From Halothiobacillaceae bacterium (GTDB taxonomy: Bacteria; Pseudomonadota; Gammaproteobacteria; Halothiobacillales; Halothiobacillaceae), in assembly GCA_016938615.1 (NCBI GenBank), contig JAFGUH010000023.1:1-64000 (forward strand): 64,000 nucleotides of DNA. The letters are read 5' to 3'. Positions 43,580 to 55,764 of this stretch are shown one piece after another. The notes under the pieces are model-generated. The model worked only from the letters and a program-made list of their open reading frames with translations. It did no database searches and was not told the origin of the DNA. The translations under genes and the position numbers were made by a program. The first letter of the stretch is position 1, and each line of letters begins with the position of its first letter.

Positions 43580-45283
43580 TCAGGAGGCCTTCTTCTCGGC
43601 CATCTGCCTCTCGACGCGACGCGTGATGATGGTCTGCTGAACGATCGAGAGCAGGTTGTTGACGAACCAGTACAGCACCAGACCGGCCGGGAAGAAGGAG
43701 AAGAACACCGTGAACACCACCGGCAACCACTGGAAGATCTTCTTCTGCATCGGGTCGACCGGGGCAGGGTTCAGGCGCTGCTGGATAAACATGGAGATGC
43801 CCATCAGCAACGGCAGGATGAAGTACGGGTCCTTCTGCGTGAGGTCGTTGATCCAAAGTATCCAAGGCGCCTGGCGCAACTCGACCGACTCAACCAAGAC
43901 CCAATACAGGGAGATGAAGACCGGGATCTGGATCACGATGGGCAGACAGCCACCCAGCGGATTGATCTTCTCCTTCTGATAGAGCTTCATCATCTCCTGC
44001 GACAGGCGCTGCTTGTCGTCGGCGAAACGTTCCTTGAGCGCCTGCATCTTGGGGGTCACGGCGCGCATGCGCGCCATCGAGCGATAGCTGATCGCCGATG
44101 GCCAAAGGAACAAGAGCTTGATCACCAGGGTAACCAGCACGATCGCCCAGCCCCAGTTGCCAACCCACTTGTGGAAAAACTGGAGCAGGTGGAAGATCGG
44201 CTCGGCGATGAAGGTCAGCATGCCGAAATCTACCGTCAGTTCGAGCCCCTGCGCCAATGGCGCGAGGTTTGACTGGATCTTGGGACCCACGTAGAGGATC
44301 GATTCGAGCGTCCGGCTCGACTGTGGTGCGACGGTGGTTACCGGCGACATCAGGCCGAGACTGAAGACGGTGAACCCGTCGTTGCGACTCTTGAGCGTGT
44401 AGTACTGGTTGACCTGCTCGGCGTCTGCGGGCACCCACGCGCTGAGAAAGTAGTGCTGGATGATCGCCGCCCAACCGTTTTGCAAGTCCCGCTGCAGCTT
44501 GAGCTTGCCCATCTCGTCGAGATCGACCTTCTCATAGGTGACGCGGTCACCGCCGCCGGCCGGGGTACCTGCGTAAACGCCCCCCGTATAGGTGTACATC
44601 AACTGCATACCCTGAGACGACGGCGAGCGCGTCAACTGGCGATACTGCTGCCCCCGCCATTCGGCCTGGGTGGTGTTCTCCACGCGATAGCGCAGGTCGA
44701 TCGCGTAGGAACCTCGCTTGAACAAATAGGTCTTGGTGACCTTGATGCCGTCGCGCTCCCAGGTCATCGGCACCTCGAGCACCGACTGGCCGTCTTCCAA
44801 CCGATAGACCGGCTTTTCCACCTGGAAAGCGGCGTGGTGATCCGGGGCCGGGGCGTTCTTCGCACCGATCAGACCGGACTGCGCGATATAGGTGAAACCG
44901 CTGCGATCCTCGAAAAGCGTGACCGGTTCCTCCGGTTGGTCGAGCGAGACGGGATACTCGAGCAGATCCGCCTCGCGAATGACACCGCCCTTCGGATCGA
45001 TCGTCATCGATAGCACGTCGGTCTCGACCCGGACCAGTTCCCCCGAGTCGGAGGCGGCGGAGCGATCGGCCGAACCGATGGCGGGCACGTCGGCCTGGTC
45101 GGGAGCCGTCGATGGCCCACCGGCCCTCGGTCGGTCCGCGGGCGGCTGATCGACCCCGGCCTGGGTCGTTTGCGCGGCGTCACCACCGGTAGCCGGCTGC
45201 TGGTTGTCCGCGAGCCAGGCCTGCCAGAGCAGGATCAGGACGAAACCCAGGGCGATGAGGAGGATCAGGCGACGTTGTTCCAT
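43580..45283 (-). CDS. yidC: Membrane protein insertase YidC
   Basis: RRLILLIALGFVLILLWQAW...; Oxa1 domain; synteny. Confidence 0.97.
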   Translation of the reverse strand: MEQRRLILLIALGFVLILLWQAWLADNQQPATGGDAAQTTQAGVDQPPADRPRAGGPSTAPDQADVPAIGSADRSAASDSGELVRVETDVLSMTIDPKGGVIREADLLEYPVSLDQPEEPVTLFEDRSGFTYIAQSGLIGAKNAPAPDHHAAFQVEKPVYRLEDGQSVLEVPMTWERDGIKVTKTYLFKRGSYAIDLRYRVENTTQAEWRGQQYRQLTRSPSSQGMQLMYTYTGGVYAGTPAGGGDRVTYEKVDLDEMGKLKLQRDLQNGWAAIIQHYFLSAWVPADAEQVNQYYTLKSRNDGFTVFSLGLMSPVTTVAPQSSRTLESILYVGPKIQSNLAPLAQGLELTVDFGMLTFIAEPIFHLLQFFHKWVGNWGWAIVLVTLVIKLLFLWPSAISYRSMARMRAVTPKMQALKERFADDKQRLSQEMMKLYQKEKINPLGGCLPIVIQIPVFISLYWVLVESVELRQAPWILWINDLTQKDPYFILPLLMGISMFIQQRLNPAPVDPMQKKIFQWLPVVFTVFFSFFPAGLVLYWFVNNLLSIVQQTIITRRVERQMAEKKAS

Positions 45284-45292
45284 GGGGGTGTT

Positions 45293-45616
45293 TCAGTCTC
45301 GCGGTTGGACGGCGTGTTGCCCGTGACGGGCTTTGACTGGGGTGTTCTTGGCCGGGGCGTTCTTGGCCGAGGCGGGCTCACCGGCGTCACTCGAACGGGA
45401 GCTTCGATCGGGTACGGGATCGACTCCGCCGGCGCAAAAGGGATGGCAACGGCCGATGCGCCGCAACGCTAGCCAGCCACCCCGCAGGGCCCCGTGTTTC
45501 GTAAGGGCCTCGACAGCATACTCGGAACAGCTGGGATAAAAACGGCAAGACGGCGGCAGCACTGGGCTGATGAACAGCCGGTAGCCATTCACCAGGGCGA
45601 TCAGGAGACGGCGCAT
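45293..45616 (-). CDS. yidD: Membrane protein insertion efficiency factor YidD
   Basis: [34 protein letters not shown]. Confidence 0.95.
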   Translation of the reverse strand: MRRLLIALVNGYRLFISPVLPPSCRFYPSCSEYAVEALTKHGALRGGWLALRRIGRCHPFCAGGVDPVPDRSSRSSDAGEPASAKNAPAKNTPVKARHGQHAVQPRD

Positions 45617-46020
45617 TTCCGACTCGCCTTGGTCAGCGCCAGCTTCATCTGACCGTGCAGTTCGGACAACGACAGTCCGTCCGCGCCCGGCTTGGCGAGG
45701 ACGACGATATCCATTCCCGGCAACTCGGCCAACGCGAGGCGGAATTGCTCGCGGGCCACGCGCTTGATCCGGTTGCGTTCATGGGCGAGTCGCACGCGCT
45801 TGCGGCTGACCGCCAGCCCGAGCCGGGCCGGGCCCAACGCCTGGCAACGCAAGGCGAGCATCAGGTGCGGCGTATGAACCCGCTCGCGACCGCGCATGAC
45901 CCCCTGATAGTCGTTCGCCGTGAGCAGACGCACCGCACGCGGAAACCGGCCGCCTGGAGGGGCGACCGGTTTGGCGTGTCGGGCCCGAGATGACCGGGCC
46001 TCGGGCGGTGCATCGATCAT
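45601..46020 (-). CDS. rnpA: Ribonuclease P protein component
   Basis: [29 protein letters not shown]. Confidence 0.94.
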   Translation of the reverse strand: MIDAPPEARSSRARHAKPVAPPGGRFPRAVRLLTANDYQGVMRGRERVHTPHLMLALRCQALGPARLGLAVSRKRVRLAHERNRIKRVAREQFRLALAELPGMDIVVLAKPGADGLSLSELHGQMKLALTKASRKCAVS

Positions 46021-46025
46021 GGGTC

Positions 46026-46160
46026 TCAGGCGGACAGGCGCTTGCGGCCCTTGGCGCGGCGCGCGTTGATGATGGCGCGACCACCGCGGGTCTTCATGCG
46101 GGCACGAAAGCCGTGGGTCCGCTTGCGACGCAGGTTGCTCGGCTGGAAGGTTCTTTTCAT
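46026..46160 (-). CDS. rpmH: 50S ribosomal protein L34
   Basis: [44 protein letters not shown]. Confidence 0.99.
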   Translation of the reverse strand: MKRTFQPSNLRRKRTHGFRARMKTRGGRAIINARRAKGRKRLSA

Positions 46161-46416
46161 GACGACGTCTCGGTGTTGATCCAGGTGCAAGTGCGCGGAC
46201 CGGTCGCTACGATCGACCGATGTCGGCCGATTGGGCCGACGGTATCCGCTTGAAAAAGGGGCCGAATACTCCGACGAATCGGGGTGGTTTGTCAAGGCCC
46301 GCGCTGCCTCAGCGGCAACTCGACCGAGGCCCTGGCGCGGCCATGCCACATCCCGGCACTGCCGGGTGCAGAGCCCCAGCCAACGCGGGACACCAAAGCA
46401 TCACCGTAAATCGACT

Positions 46417-46425
46417 TGTGGATAA
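46417..46425 (-). promoter_or_regulatory. Perfect DnaA box (TTATCCACA on minus strand)
   Basis: TGTGGATAA upstream of dnaA. Confidence 0.85.
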
Positions 46426-46502
46426 GCTGTCGATCGTCAGGGGCGATGTTATCATCGGCCGTTCCCCAAAGCCCCCGGAAACACTGGAGAACCCCCGTCG
46501 CC

Positions 46503-47912
46503 ATGCAGCATTTCCCAATGTGGCAGCAATGCATCGATCGCCTGGCCCAGGAGTTGCCGAACGATCAGCTGACCATGTGGATATTTCCGTTGCAGGCCGA
46601 GCGGGCCAGCGACGATCAGTGGCTGCTGTGGGCGCCGAATCGCTTCGCCCTTGACTGGATCGAGCAGAAACTGCTCGAGCGTATCCGGCTGCACGCCCGC
46701 GAGATTTCCGGCCACCCGGAGCTTGACGTGTCGCTTCGCATCGGCGAGGCCGGTCGAACCGGCAACCCCGGCCCATCACGGGTCGCCGAGCCCCCGCGAT
46801 CCCAGCCACGCAGCAGTCCGTCGAAACCGAACCCGCCGAAACCGAATCCGCCGGATCCCGTCGAACCGGGCGACACGGCCGAAGAAGGTTTTTCACACAA
46901 CCTCAACCGCGGCTTTACCTTCGAGACGTTTGTCCAGGGCAAGTCGAACCAGCTTGCCTGCGCGGCCTCCCAGCAGGTCGCCGCCAATGCCGGGGCCAGC
47001 TACAACCCCTTGCTGATCTACGGTGGCGTGGGCCTGGGCAAGACCCACCTGATGCACGCGGTGGGCAACCAGATCATCGAGCAGCAAGGCGATCGGCGCG
47101 TGATCTACCTGCACAGCGAGCGCTACGTGCAGGAGATGATCACCGCGATTCGCAACAACAACACCGAGCAGTTCAAGAACTTCTATCGCGGTATCGACGC
47201 GCTGCTGATCGACGACATCCAGTTCTTCGCCACCAAGCCGCGCAGCCAGGAAGAATTCTTCCACACCTTCAACGCACTGATCGAACAGGGCAAGCAGATC
47301 GTGATGACCTGTGATCGCTACCCGAAAGAGATCGAGGGGCTCGAGGAGCGTTTGAAGTCACGTTTCGGCTGGGGCCTGACGGTGGCCGTCGAGCCACCCG
47401 ACATGGAAACCCGGGTCGCGATCCTGCACAGCAAGGCAGAACAATCCGGGATCGATCTCGACTCCGACGTCGCCTTCTTCATCGCGCGGCGTATCCAGGC
47501 CAACATCCGCGAACTCGAAGGTGCCCTCCGACGGGTGATCGTCACCACGCAGTTCTCCAAGCGACCGATCACCATCGAATCGACCAAGGATGCACTCAAG
47601 GACATGATCTCGGCACACGCCAAGATGATCACCCTGGATAACATCCAGCGCACCGTCGCCAAGTACTACAACGTCAAGATCCAGGACCTGACCGGGGCAC
47701 GGCGCACGCGCTCGATCGCCCGCCCCCGGCAGATCGCCATGGCGCTGGCCAAGGAACTGACCAACCACTCACTGCCGGAAATCGGGGAGTCATTCGGCGG
47801 ACGCGACCACACCACCGTGCTGCACGCCGTGCGAAAGATCGAGGAACTGCGTGAATCGGACAGCAAGATCGGCGATGACTACAACCTGTTGAGACACACG
47901 TTGAACGTCTGA
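46503..47912 (+). CDS. dnaA: Chromosomal replication initiator DnaA
   Basis: Walker A GGVGLGKTHLMHAVGN; domain IV GGRDHTTVLHAVRKIEEL. Confidence 0.99.
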   Translation: MQHFPMWQQCIDRLAQELPNDQLTMWIFPLQAERASDDQWLLWAPNRFALDWIEQKLLERIRLHAREISGHPELDVSLRIGEAGRTGNPGPSRVAEPPRSQPRSSPSKPNPPKPNPPDPVEPGDTAEEGFSHNLNRGFTFETFVQGKSNQLACAASQQVAANAGASYNPLLIYGGVGLGKTHLMHAVGNQIIEQQGDRRVIYLHSERYVQEMITAIRNNNTEQFKNFYRGIDALLIDDIQFFATKPRSQEEFFHTFNALIEQGKQIVMTCDRYPKEIEGLEERLKSRFGWGLTVAVEPPDMETRVAILHSKAEQSGIDLDSDVAFFIARRIQANIRELEGALRRVIVTTQFSKRPITIESTKDALKDMISAHAKMITLDNIQRTVAKYYNVKIQDLTGARRTRSIARPRQIAMALAKELTNHSLPEIGESFGGRDHTTVLHAVRKIEELRESDSKIGDDYNLLRHTLNV

Positions 47913-48176
47913 GCCCACACGGCTGGGGAAAATGCGTCGACGTCCATGGGATAGGGGCGGGAGAAACTGTGGATGGAACCGGCCAAAACGAGTTTTCCAC
48001 AAACCATCCCAAACCATACACAGGCAGTCCCATGGAGAACAGCTCAGCTATCCAACAACCAAACTGTTTGATAAAAAGCGAATTTTTAGACTTATCCCAA
48101 GGAAAGTCTCCCCTTCACATTCATCATCATCAACAGAACAAAAACATCTGTTACTGATTTAGAGGAATCGCGAGCC
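47913..48176. other. Candidate oriC (dnaA-dnaN intergenic region)
   Basis: Near-consensus DnaA boxes TTTTCCACA (47993-48001), TGTGGATGG (47968-47976), TTATCCCAA (48092-48100) flanking AT-rich stretch ~48061-48095; gene-orientation switch nearby. Confidence 0.7.
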
Positions 48177-49286
48177 ATGCAACTGACCGTCAATCGACCC
48201 GATTTGTTGGATGCCATCAACCGGGTCATCGGAGGGGTGGAAAAACGACAGACAATGCCGATCCTGGGCAACCTGCTGCTCGAAGCGCAGGCAGACCGAT
48301 TGAAGGTCACATCCACCGATCTGGAAATTCAGCTGGACAGCGACTGCCCGGCCGAAATCGGCCAAGCCGGTCGCACGACCGTCAACGCCCGCAAGCTTCA
48401 TGACATCGTTCGCGCAATCCCATCCGAATCGCAGATCGGATTGCGTCAGGAAGAAGGTTTCATCATCGTCCAGTCTGGTCAGAGCGTGTTCCGCCTCGCG
48501 TGCCTCGCCGCCGACGAGTTTCCACACATGGAAAGCACGACCGAGGAATACCGCCTGGTACTGCCCCAGGACCGACTGCGCGCCTTGCTGGAACAGACAC
48601 AGTTCTCGATGGCCCAACAGGACGTGCGTTATTTCCTCAACGGCCTGCTGTTCGAGGTCAGCCCGGATCGCATTCGCTGTGTCGCCACCGACGGTCACCG
48701 TCTCGCGCTTGCCGAAACGCAAAGCGAACAGACCGTCGGAGAGACGCTCCGCATCATCGTGCCGCGCAAGATGGTGATGGAACTGATGCGGGCACTCGAT
48801 CGCGACGACGACACGCCGATCGACTTGCTGGTCAGCACGCAGCAAATCGAACTCAAGCTCCCGCAGCAACGCATGGTCAGCAAGCTGATCGACGGACGTT
48901 TCCCCGATTACGACCGCGTCATTCCGAAAAACAACAGCAAGCAGGTTCACGTCGATCGAGAAACTCTCAAACAAGTGCTTCAACGAGCCGCCGTGTTGAA
49001 CACCGACCGGTTCGCCGGGGCTCATTACCACCTGCAATCGGACCGACTGGCAATCGAGGCGATCAATACCGATCAGGAAACGTCTCGCGAGGAGATCCCG
49101 GTGCACTACCACGGGGATAATCTCAAGATCGCCTTCAATATCAGCTACATGCTGGCGATCCTCTCCCATCTCGACGATATGCAGGTCCGGATGGACTTCG
49201 AAACCCCTGAATCCAGCGCGCTTATTCAACCGACCGACGAAGGGCCTGTTCGTACCCGCTACGTGCTGATGCCGATGAAGATATAA
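48177..49286 (+). CDS. dnaN: DNA polymerase III beta clamp
   Basis: MQLTVNRPDLLDAINRVIGGVEKRQTMPILGNLLLEA. Confidence 0.98.
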   Translation: MQLTVNRPDLLDAINRVIGGVEKRQTMPILGNLLLEAQADRLKVTSTDLEIQLDSDCPAEIGQAGRTTVNARKLHDIVRAIPSESQIGLRQEEGFIIVQSGQSVFRLACLAADEFPHMESTTEEYRLVLPQDRLRALLEQTQFSMAQQDVRYFLNGLLFEVSPDRIRCVATDGHRLALAETQSEQTVGETLRIIVPRKMVMELMRALDRDDDTPIDLLVSTQQIELKLPQQRMVSKLIDGRFPDYDRVIPKNNSKQVHVDRETLKQVLQRAAVLNTDRFAGAHYHLQSDRLAIEAINTDQETSREEIPVHYHGDNLKIAFNISYMLAILSHLDDMQVRMDFETPESSALIQPTDEGPVRTRYVLMPMKI

Positions 49287-49296
49287 CCCGCCCGAC

Positions 49297-50367
49297 GTGA
49301 CCCGACTGGCGCGCCTTCACGTCGAGCGTTTTCGCAACCTCGAGCCGATCGATCTAGAACCCGCCGCGGGCATCAACCTTGTTAGCGGAGCCAACGGGGC
49401 GGGCAAGACCAGTTTGCTCGAGGCCATCCACACCCTGAGCCTCGGTCGGTCCTTTCGAGGCAACAACCCCGGCGAGCTGATCCGCCACGGAGAGACTGAT
49501 TTTCTCTTGCGAGCCGAGGTCCAGGGACAAACACCGAGTCATCGCCATCGTCTCGGTCTGCTGCGCGATCGACGGGGCATGACCCTACGCGTGGACCAGG
49601 AGGCCGTCTCGCGTCTGAGCGAGCTCGCCCATCGGCTACCCGTTCTCGCACTCCACCCTCAGTCCGACGATCTCGTACTGGGCTCGCCGGAGTACCGGCG
49701 GCGGTTCCTCGACCGTGTCGGCTTTTACGCCCAGGCCGATTTCCATGCAATCCATCACGATTTCCAGCGCGCGCTGAGACAACGCAATGCCCTGCTGCGT
49801 CGCGCCCGACGAGAACCCGCCTGGGACCGCCTCTATCTACAAACTGCGATGGCGCTGGAAACGGCGAGGCGCGACGTGCTCGAAGGGCTCGAACGGGCGG
49901 TCCAGGTGTTGATCGATCCCATGTTGCCCGGGCATCGGCTTGGCCTGCGTTACCTGCCGGGCTATCGACAGGATCTCGAACTCGACCAGGCGCTACGCCA
50001 GGGTGCCGAACGGGAGCGGGATCAGCAGGTCAGCCTGTTCGGCCCTCATCGCGCGGACTTGCGGATCACGCTCGATGAGCACGACGCCCGTCAGGTTGCC
50101 TCTCGCGGGCAGATCAAGATGCTGGTTGTCGCGCTACATCTCGCGGTGCTCGACCTCTGGACGCAAGCACGTGGCGAGCCAGCGGTGGTGCTGTTCGACG
50201 ACCTGGCATCAGAACTCGACGCAGCCAATCGACGGCGTGTGCTGGGTCACCTCGGCGCAAGTGAGCATCAGGTGTTTGTCAGCGTGATTGCGCCGAATGC
50301 GATAGACGGCGACGGCGAGATCGGGGCCCGGTTCACCGTCGCCGGCGGGCGCTTGAGACCGGCCTGA
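49297..50367 (+). CDS. recF: RecF DNA repair/replication protein (GTG start)
   Basis: LARLHVERFRNLEPIDLEPAAGINLVSGANGAGKTSLLEAIHTL. Confidence 0.97.
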   Translation: MTRLARLHVERFRNLEPIDLEPAAGINLVSGANGAGKTSLLEAIHTLSLGRSFRGNNPGELIRHGETDFLLRAEVQGQTPSHRHRLGLLRDRRGMTLRVDQEAVSRLSELAHRLPVLALHPQSDDLVLGSPEYRRRFLDRVGFYAQADFHAIHHDFQRALRQRNALLRRARREPAWDRLYLQTAMALETARRDVLEGLERAVQVLIDPMLPGHRLGLRYLPGYRQDLELDQALRQGAERERDQQVSLFGPHRADLRITLDEHDARQVASRGQIKMLVVALHLAVLDLWTQARGEPAVVLFDDLASELDAANRRRVLGHLGASEHQVFVSVIAPNAIDGDGEIGARFTVAGGRLRPA

Positions 50368-50415
50368 CTCAGCCGCGACGGTGATCCGCGCAGCCGGGGG
50401 CCTGGTCCCCCCGAT

Positions 50416-50428
50416 GGGGGGGGGGGGG
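50416..50428 (+). repeat. 13-nt poly-G homopolymer upstream of gyrB
   Basis: CCCCCCGATGGGGGGGGGGGGGCGG read directly. Confidence 0.9.
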
Positions 50429-50526
50429 CGGTTCGAACTCGGGAGATGGTATGATCCGGGGATGGTTCGCCCGCATTCGATGCCATCCCGACCCAGTGCG
50501 GCGACACATCGTGTCACTCACGGTGA

Positions 50527-53100
<2,574 letters not shown>

Positions 53101-53160
53101 ACGGCGTTATCACGATCAACTGAAACCCGGTCGGACGGGTGGCTAAAAAGCGAGTGAAAC

Positions 53161-53733
53161 ATGGGTATCGCACTGTCGATCATCGTTTTCCTGCTGGTGC
53201 TGATCCTGATCTGGGGGATCATCATCTACAACGGCCTGGTGCGGCTCAAGCACAACGTCTCGGAGTCCTGGTCGAACATCGACGTGCTGCTGCGCCAACG
53301 CCACGACGAGCTGCCCAAGCTGGTCGAGACCGCCCGACAGTACATGCACTACGAGCGAGACACGCTGGAGCGGGTGATGGAGGCGCGTGCCGCGGTCAAC
53401 GATGCACAACAACGCGGTGATGTCGCTGCCCTGGGCGGCGCCGAACAGGGTCTGCGTCTTGGGTTGGGCAACCTGTTTGCCGTGGCCGAGGCCTATCCCG
53501 AACTCAAGGCCAACGAGACCTTCCAGCACCTGCAGCAGCGCATTACCGGCCTGGAAAACGAGATCGCCGATCGGCGCGAGTATTACAACGCTGCCGTGAA
53601 CACCAACAACATCCGCATCGAGCAGTTCCCCGACGTCATGGTGGCCCAGCTGTTCCGATTCCGTGCCTTCCGATTGCTGGAGTTCGACCGCAAGACCACG
53701 CAAGACGTCGACATGAAGACGCTGTTCGGCTGA
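53161..53733 (+). CDS. LemA family protein
   Basis: N-terminal TM, NGLVRLKHNVSESWSNIDVLLRQRHDELPKLVE. Confidence 0.93.
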   Translation: MGIALSIIVFLLVLILIWGIIIYNGLVRLKHNVSESWSNIDVLLRQRHDELPKLVETARQYMHYERDTLERVMEARAAVNDAQQRGDVAALGGAEQGLRLGLGNLFAVAEAYPELKANETFQHLQQRITGLENEIADRREYYNAAVNTNNIRIEQFPDVMVAQLFRFRAFRLLEFDRKTTQDVDMKTLFG

Positions 53734-53761
53734 GTCCGTCGGCGCTCCCCCTGCCCAGCCG

Positions 53762-54709
53762 ATGCTCGATGCCTTCCGCGACTGGCTGACCGGACTGGAC
53801 CCGGGGTTCTACCTCGTGCTCTGGGTGGGTGCGGCACTTCTCACGCTGGTCTGCCTGCTCCTCGGTTTTCGTCTACTGATCCTTGCCCGGATCATTGCCC
53901 ATACTCCCACCGCTCGGCTGCGCTCGGCCGCCCAGGGATTCAACGAGATCGAGGGGATTGGGCAGATCGTGGACGATCACCCGCTCTATTCGCCGCTTAC
54001 CTTCACGCCCTGCCTGTGGTTCGACATCACGATCGAACGACTCGACTCGAATGGCAAGAATCGACGCTGGACCACGGTGGAACGTCGCCGGAGCGATGAC
54101 GTCTTCCGCGTCGATGACGGCACTGCCAAGGCGTTTGTCGATCCCGATCATGCGCGGGTAATACCGCATTCCCGGCGCCGCTGGCGTGAGCGTGGCGCGC
54201 GACAAGCCTGGTCGACCGGCAGCGTTGCCGGTTTCGGCAGCGAGACGCACCGTTATACCGAGCAGTTGCTCCTTCCCGGTCAACCACTCTACGTGCTCGG
54301 CTGGCTGCAAACCCGCGGGCATCGCAACGGCGGCGTCGGCGATCACGAGGCCGTCGAGCACCGACGCCTGGATCTGTTGCGGGAGTGGAAGAACGACGAA
54401 TCGGCACGACAGCGGTTCGACCTGGATGGCGACGGCGAGATCACCGAACGCGAGTGGGCCTGGGCGATGCGTCTGGCGCGCGCCCAGGCAAGAAAGGAAG
54501 TCGGCGAAGCCGATCGCGAACGGGCAAACGGGAACCACCTCGTCCATCTGATGCGACGTCCCGACCATGGCGACCCGTTCATCATCTCCGGGGTGGCGCA
54601 GGAGACACTGGTCCGCCGCAAGACGCTCAAGGCCGGGGGATTCATTGCGGGATCGCTGGGGCTGTTCGTCTTCTGGCTGATCGCAGAGGGCACGCGTAGC
54701 CTTATCTGA
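53762..54709 (+). CDS. GIDE-domain-like membrane protein with embedded EF-hand
   Basis: TM helices at both ends; central FDLDGDGEITEREW EF-hand loop; adjacent to lemA. Confidence 0.7.
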   Translation: MLDAFRDWLTGLDPGFYLVLWVGAALLTLVCLLLGFRLLILARIIAHTPTARLRSAAQGFNEIEGIGQIVDDHPLYSPLTFTPCLWFDITIERLDSNGKNRRWTTVERRRSDDVFRVDDGTAKAFVDPDHARVIPHSRRRWRERGARQAWSTGSVAGFGSETHRYTEQLLLPGQPLYVLGWLQTRGHRNGGVGDHEAVEHRRLDLLREWKNDESARQRFDLDGDGEITEREWAWAMRLARAQARKEVGEADRERANGNHLVHLMRRPDHGDPFIISGVAQETLVRRKTLKAGGFIAGSLGLFVFWLIAEGTRSLI

Positions 54710-54789
54710 GCGGGCCGGTCACCTCGGCTGCCGTTTTTTGCGAAAATGAGCCCGGATTCAACAACCGGCCAGGTCCAAGGCTTCGTCAG

Positions 54790-55581
54790 ATGAATATCGC
54801 CAGCTGGAACGTCAACTCCCTGAAGGTTCGCCTGCCCCAGGTCCTGGAATGGCTTGAGAGCCAGCCCGACACTCTGCTAGGCCTGCAGGAGCTAAAGCAA
54901 CTTGACGAGTCGATCGATCGTGCGGGGATCGAGTCGAGCGGTTATCGCCTGATTGCCAACGGGCAGAAGACATACAATGGCGTGGCGTGGCTCTACCCGG
55001 CCGACTGGCCGGAGCCGACCGATATTGTCACCGATATCCCGGGATTCGAGGATCCGCAACGACGGGTGATAGCCGCGACGTTCGGTGACCTGCGGGTGAT
55101 CAACCTGTACGTGGTCAACGGCGAGGCCGTCGGCTCCGAGAAATTCCGGTACAAGCTCGACTGGTTGGCGGCGCTGACGCGGTGGCTTGCCGACGAGGCG
55201 GGACGTCACGAACGGCGCGTGGTGGTGGGCGATTTCAACATTGCTCCCTCGGATGCCGATGTCCACGATCCGGAGGCCTGGCGGGAACGTATCCTCTGCA
55301 GTACGCCGGAGCGTGACGCGCTCGACCGCATCCTCGAAACCGGACTGACCGACGCCTTTCGCGCCTTCGAACAACCCGAGGCCGCCTTTTCCTGGTGGGA
55401 CTATCGACAGGCGAACTTTCGCCGCAACCGTGGCTTGCGGATCGATCTGATTCTGATCAGCGAGGCGCTGCGCCCGCAGGCCCGTTCCTGCCGGATCGAC
55501 GTCGAACCACGCCGCTGGGAGCGCCCGTCCGACCACGCCCCCGTGGTGCTCGAACTCGACGTCGATCGTCCTTCTGACTGA
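54790..55581 (+). CDS. xth: Exodeoxyribonuclease III
   Basis: MNIASWNVNSLKVRLPQVLEWLESQPDTLLGLQELK; C-terminal SDHAPVVLEL. Confidence 0.95.
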   Translation: MNIASWNVNSLKVRLPQVLEWLESQPDTLLGLQELKQLDESIDRAGIESSGYRLIANGQKTYNGVAWLYPADWPEPTDIVTDIPGFEDPQRRVIAATFGDLRVINLYVVNGEAVGSEKFRYKLDWLAALTRWLADEAGRHERRVVVGDFNIAPSDADVHDPEAWRERILCSTPERDALDRILETGLTDAFRAFEQPEAAFSWWDYRQANFRRNRGLRIDLILISEALRPQARSCRIDVEPRRWERPSDHAPVVLELDVDRPSD

Positions 55582-55764
55582 GGTCGGCGACTTTGCCGCT
55601 CATCAGTCAACCCCCTGGCCATCCCTTGGCCACCCCCTGGCCACCTGGTCATCGCGGCTTGAAGATCGCACCGTGGCGATTGCCGGCGCGGATCAATCTC
55701 CGTCGGCACTCGGGTGTATCCGGCTGAGCCACCCCCGTCGTGCCGGTGGGCAACCGGGGCGAGA

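Noticed and set aside
55605-55655. Short CCCCTGGCCA-type repeats between xth and glnE
   Set aside because: Only three imperfect ~11-12 bp units in an ordinary convergent intergenic gap; no evident function
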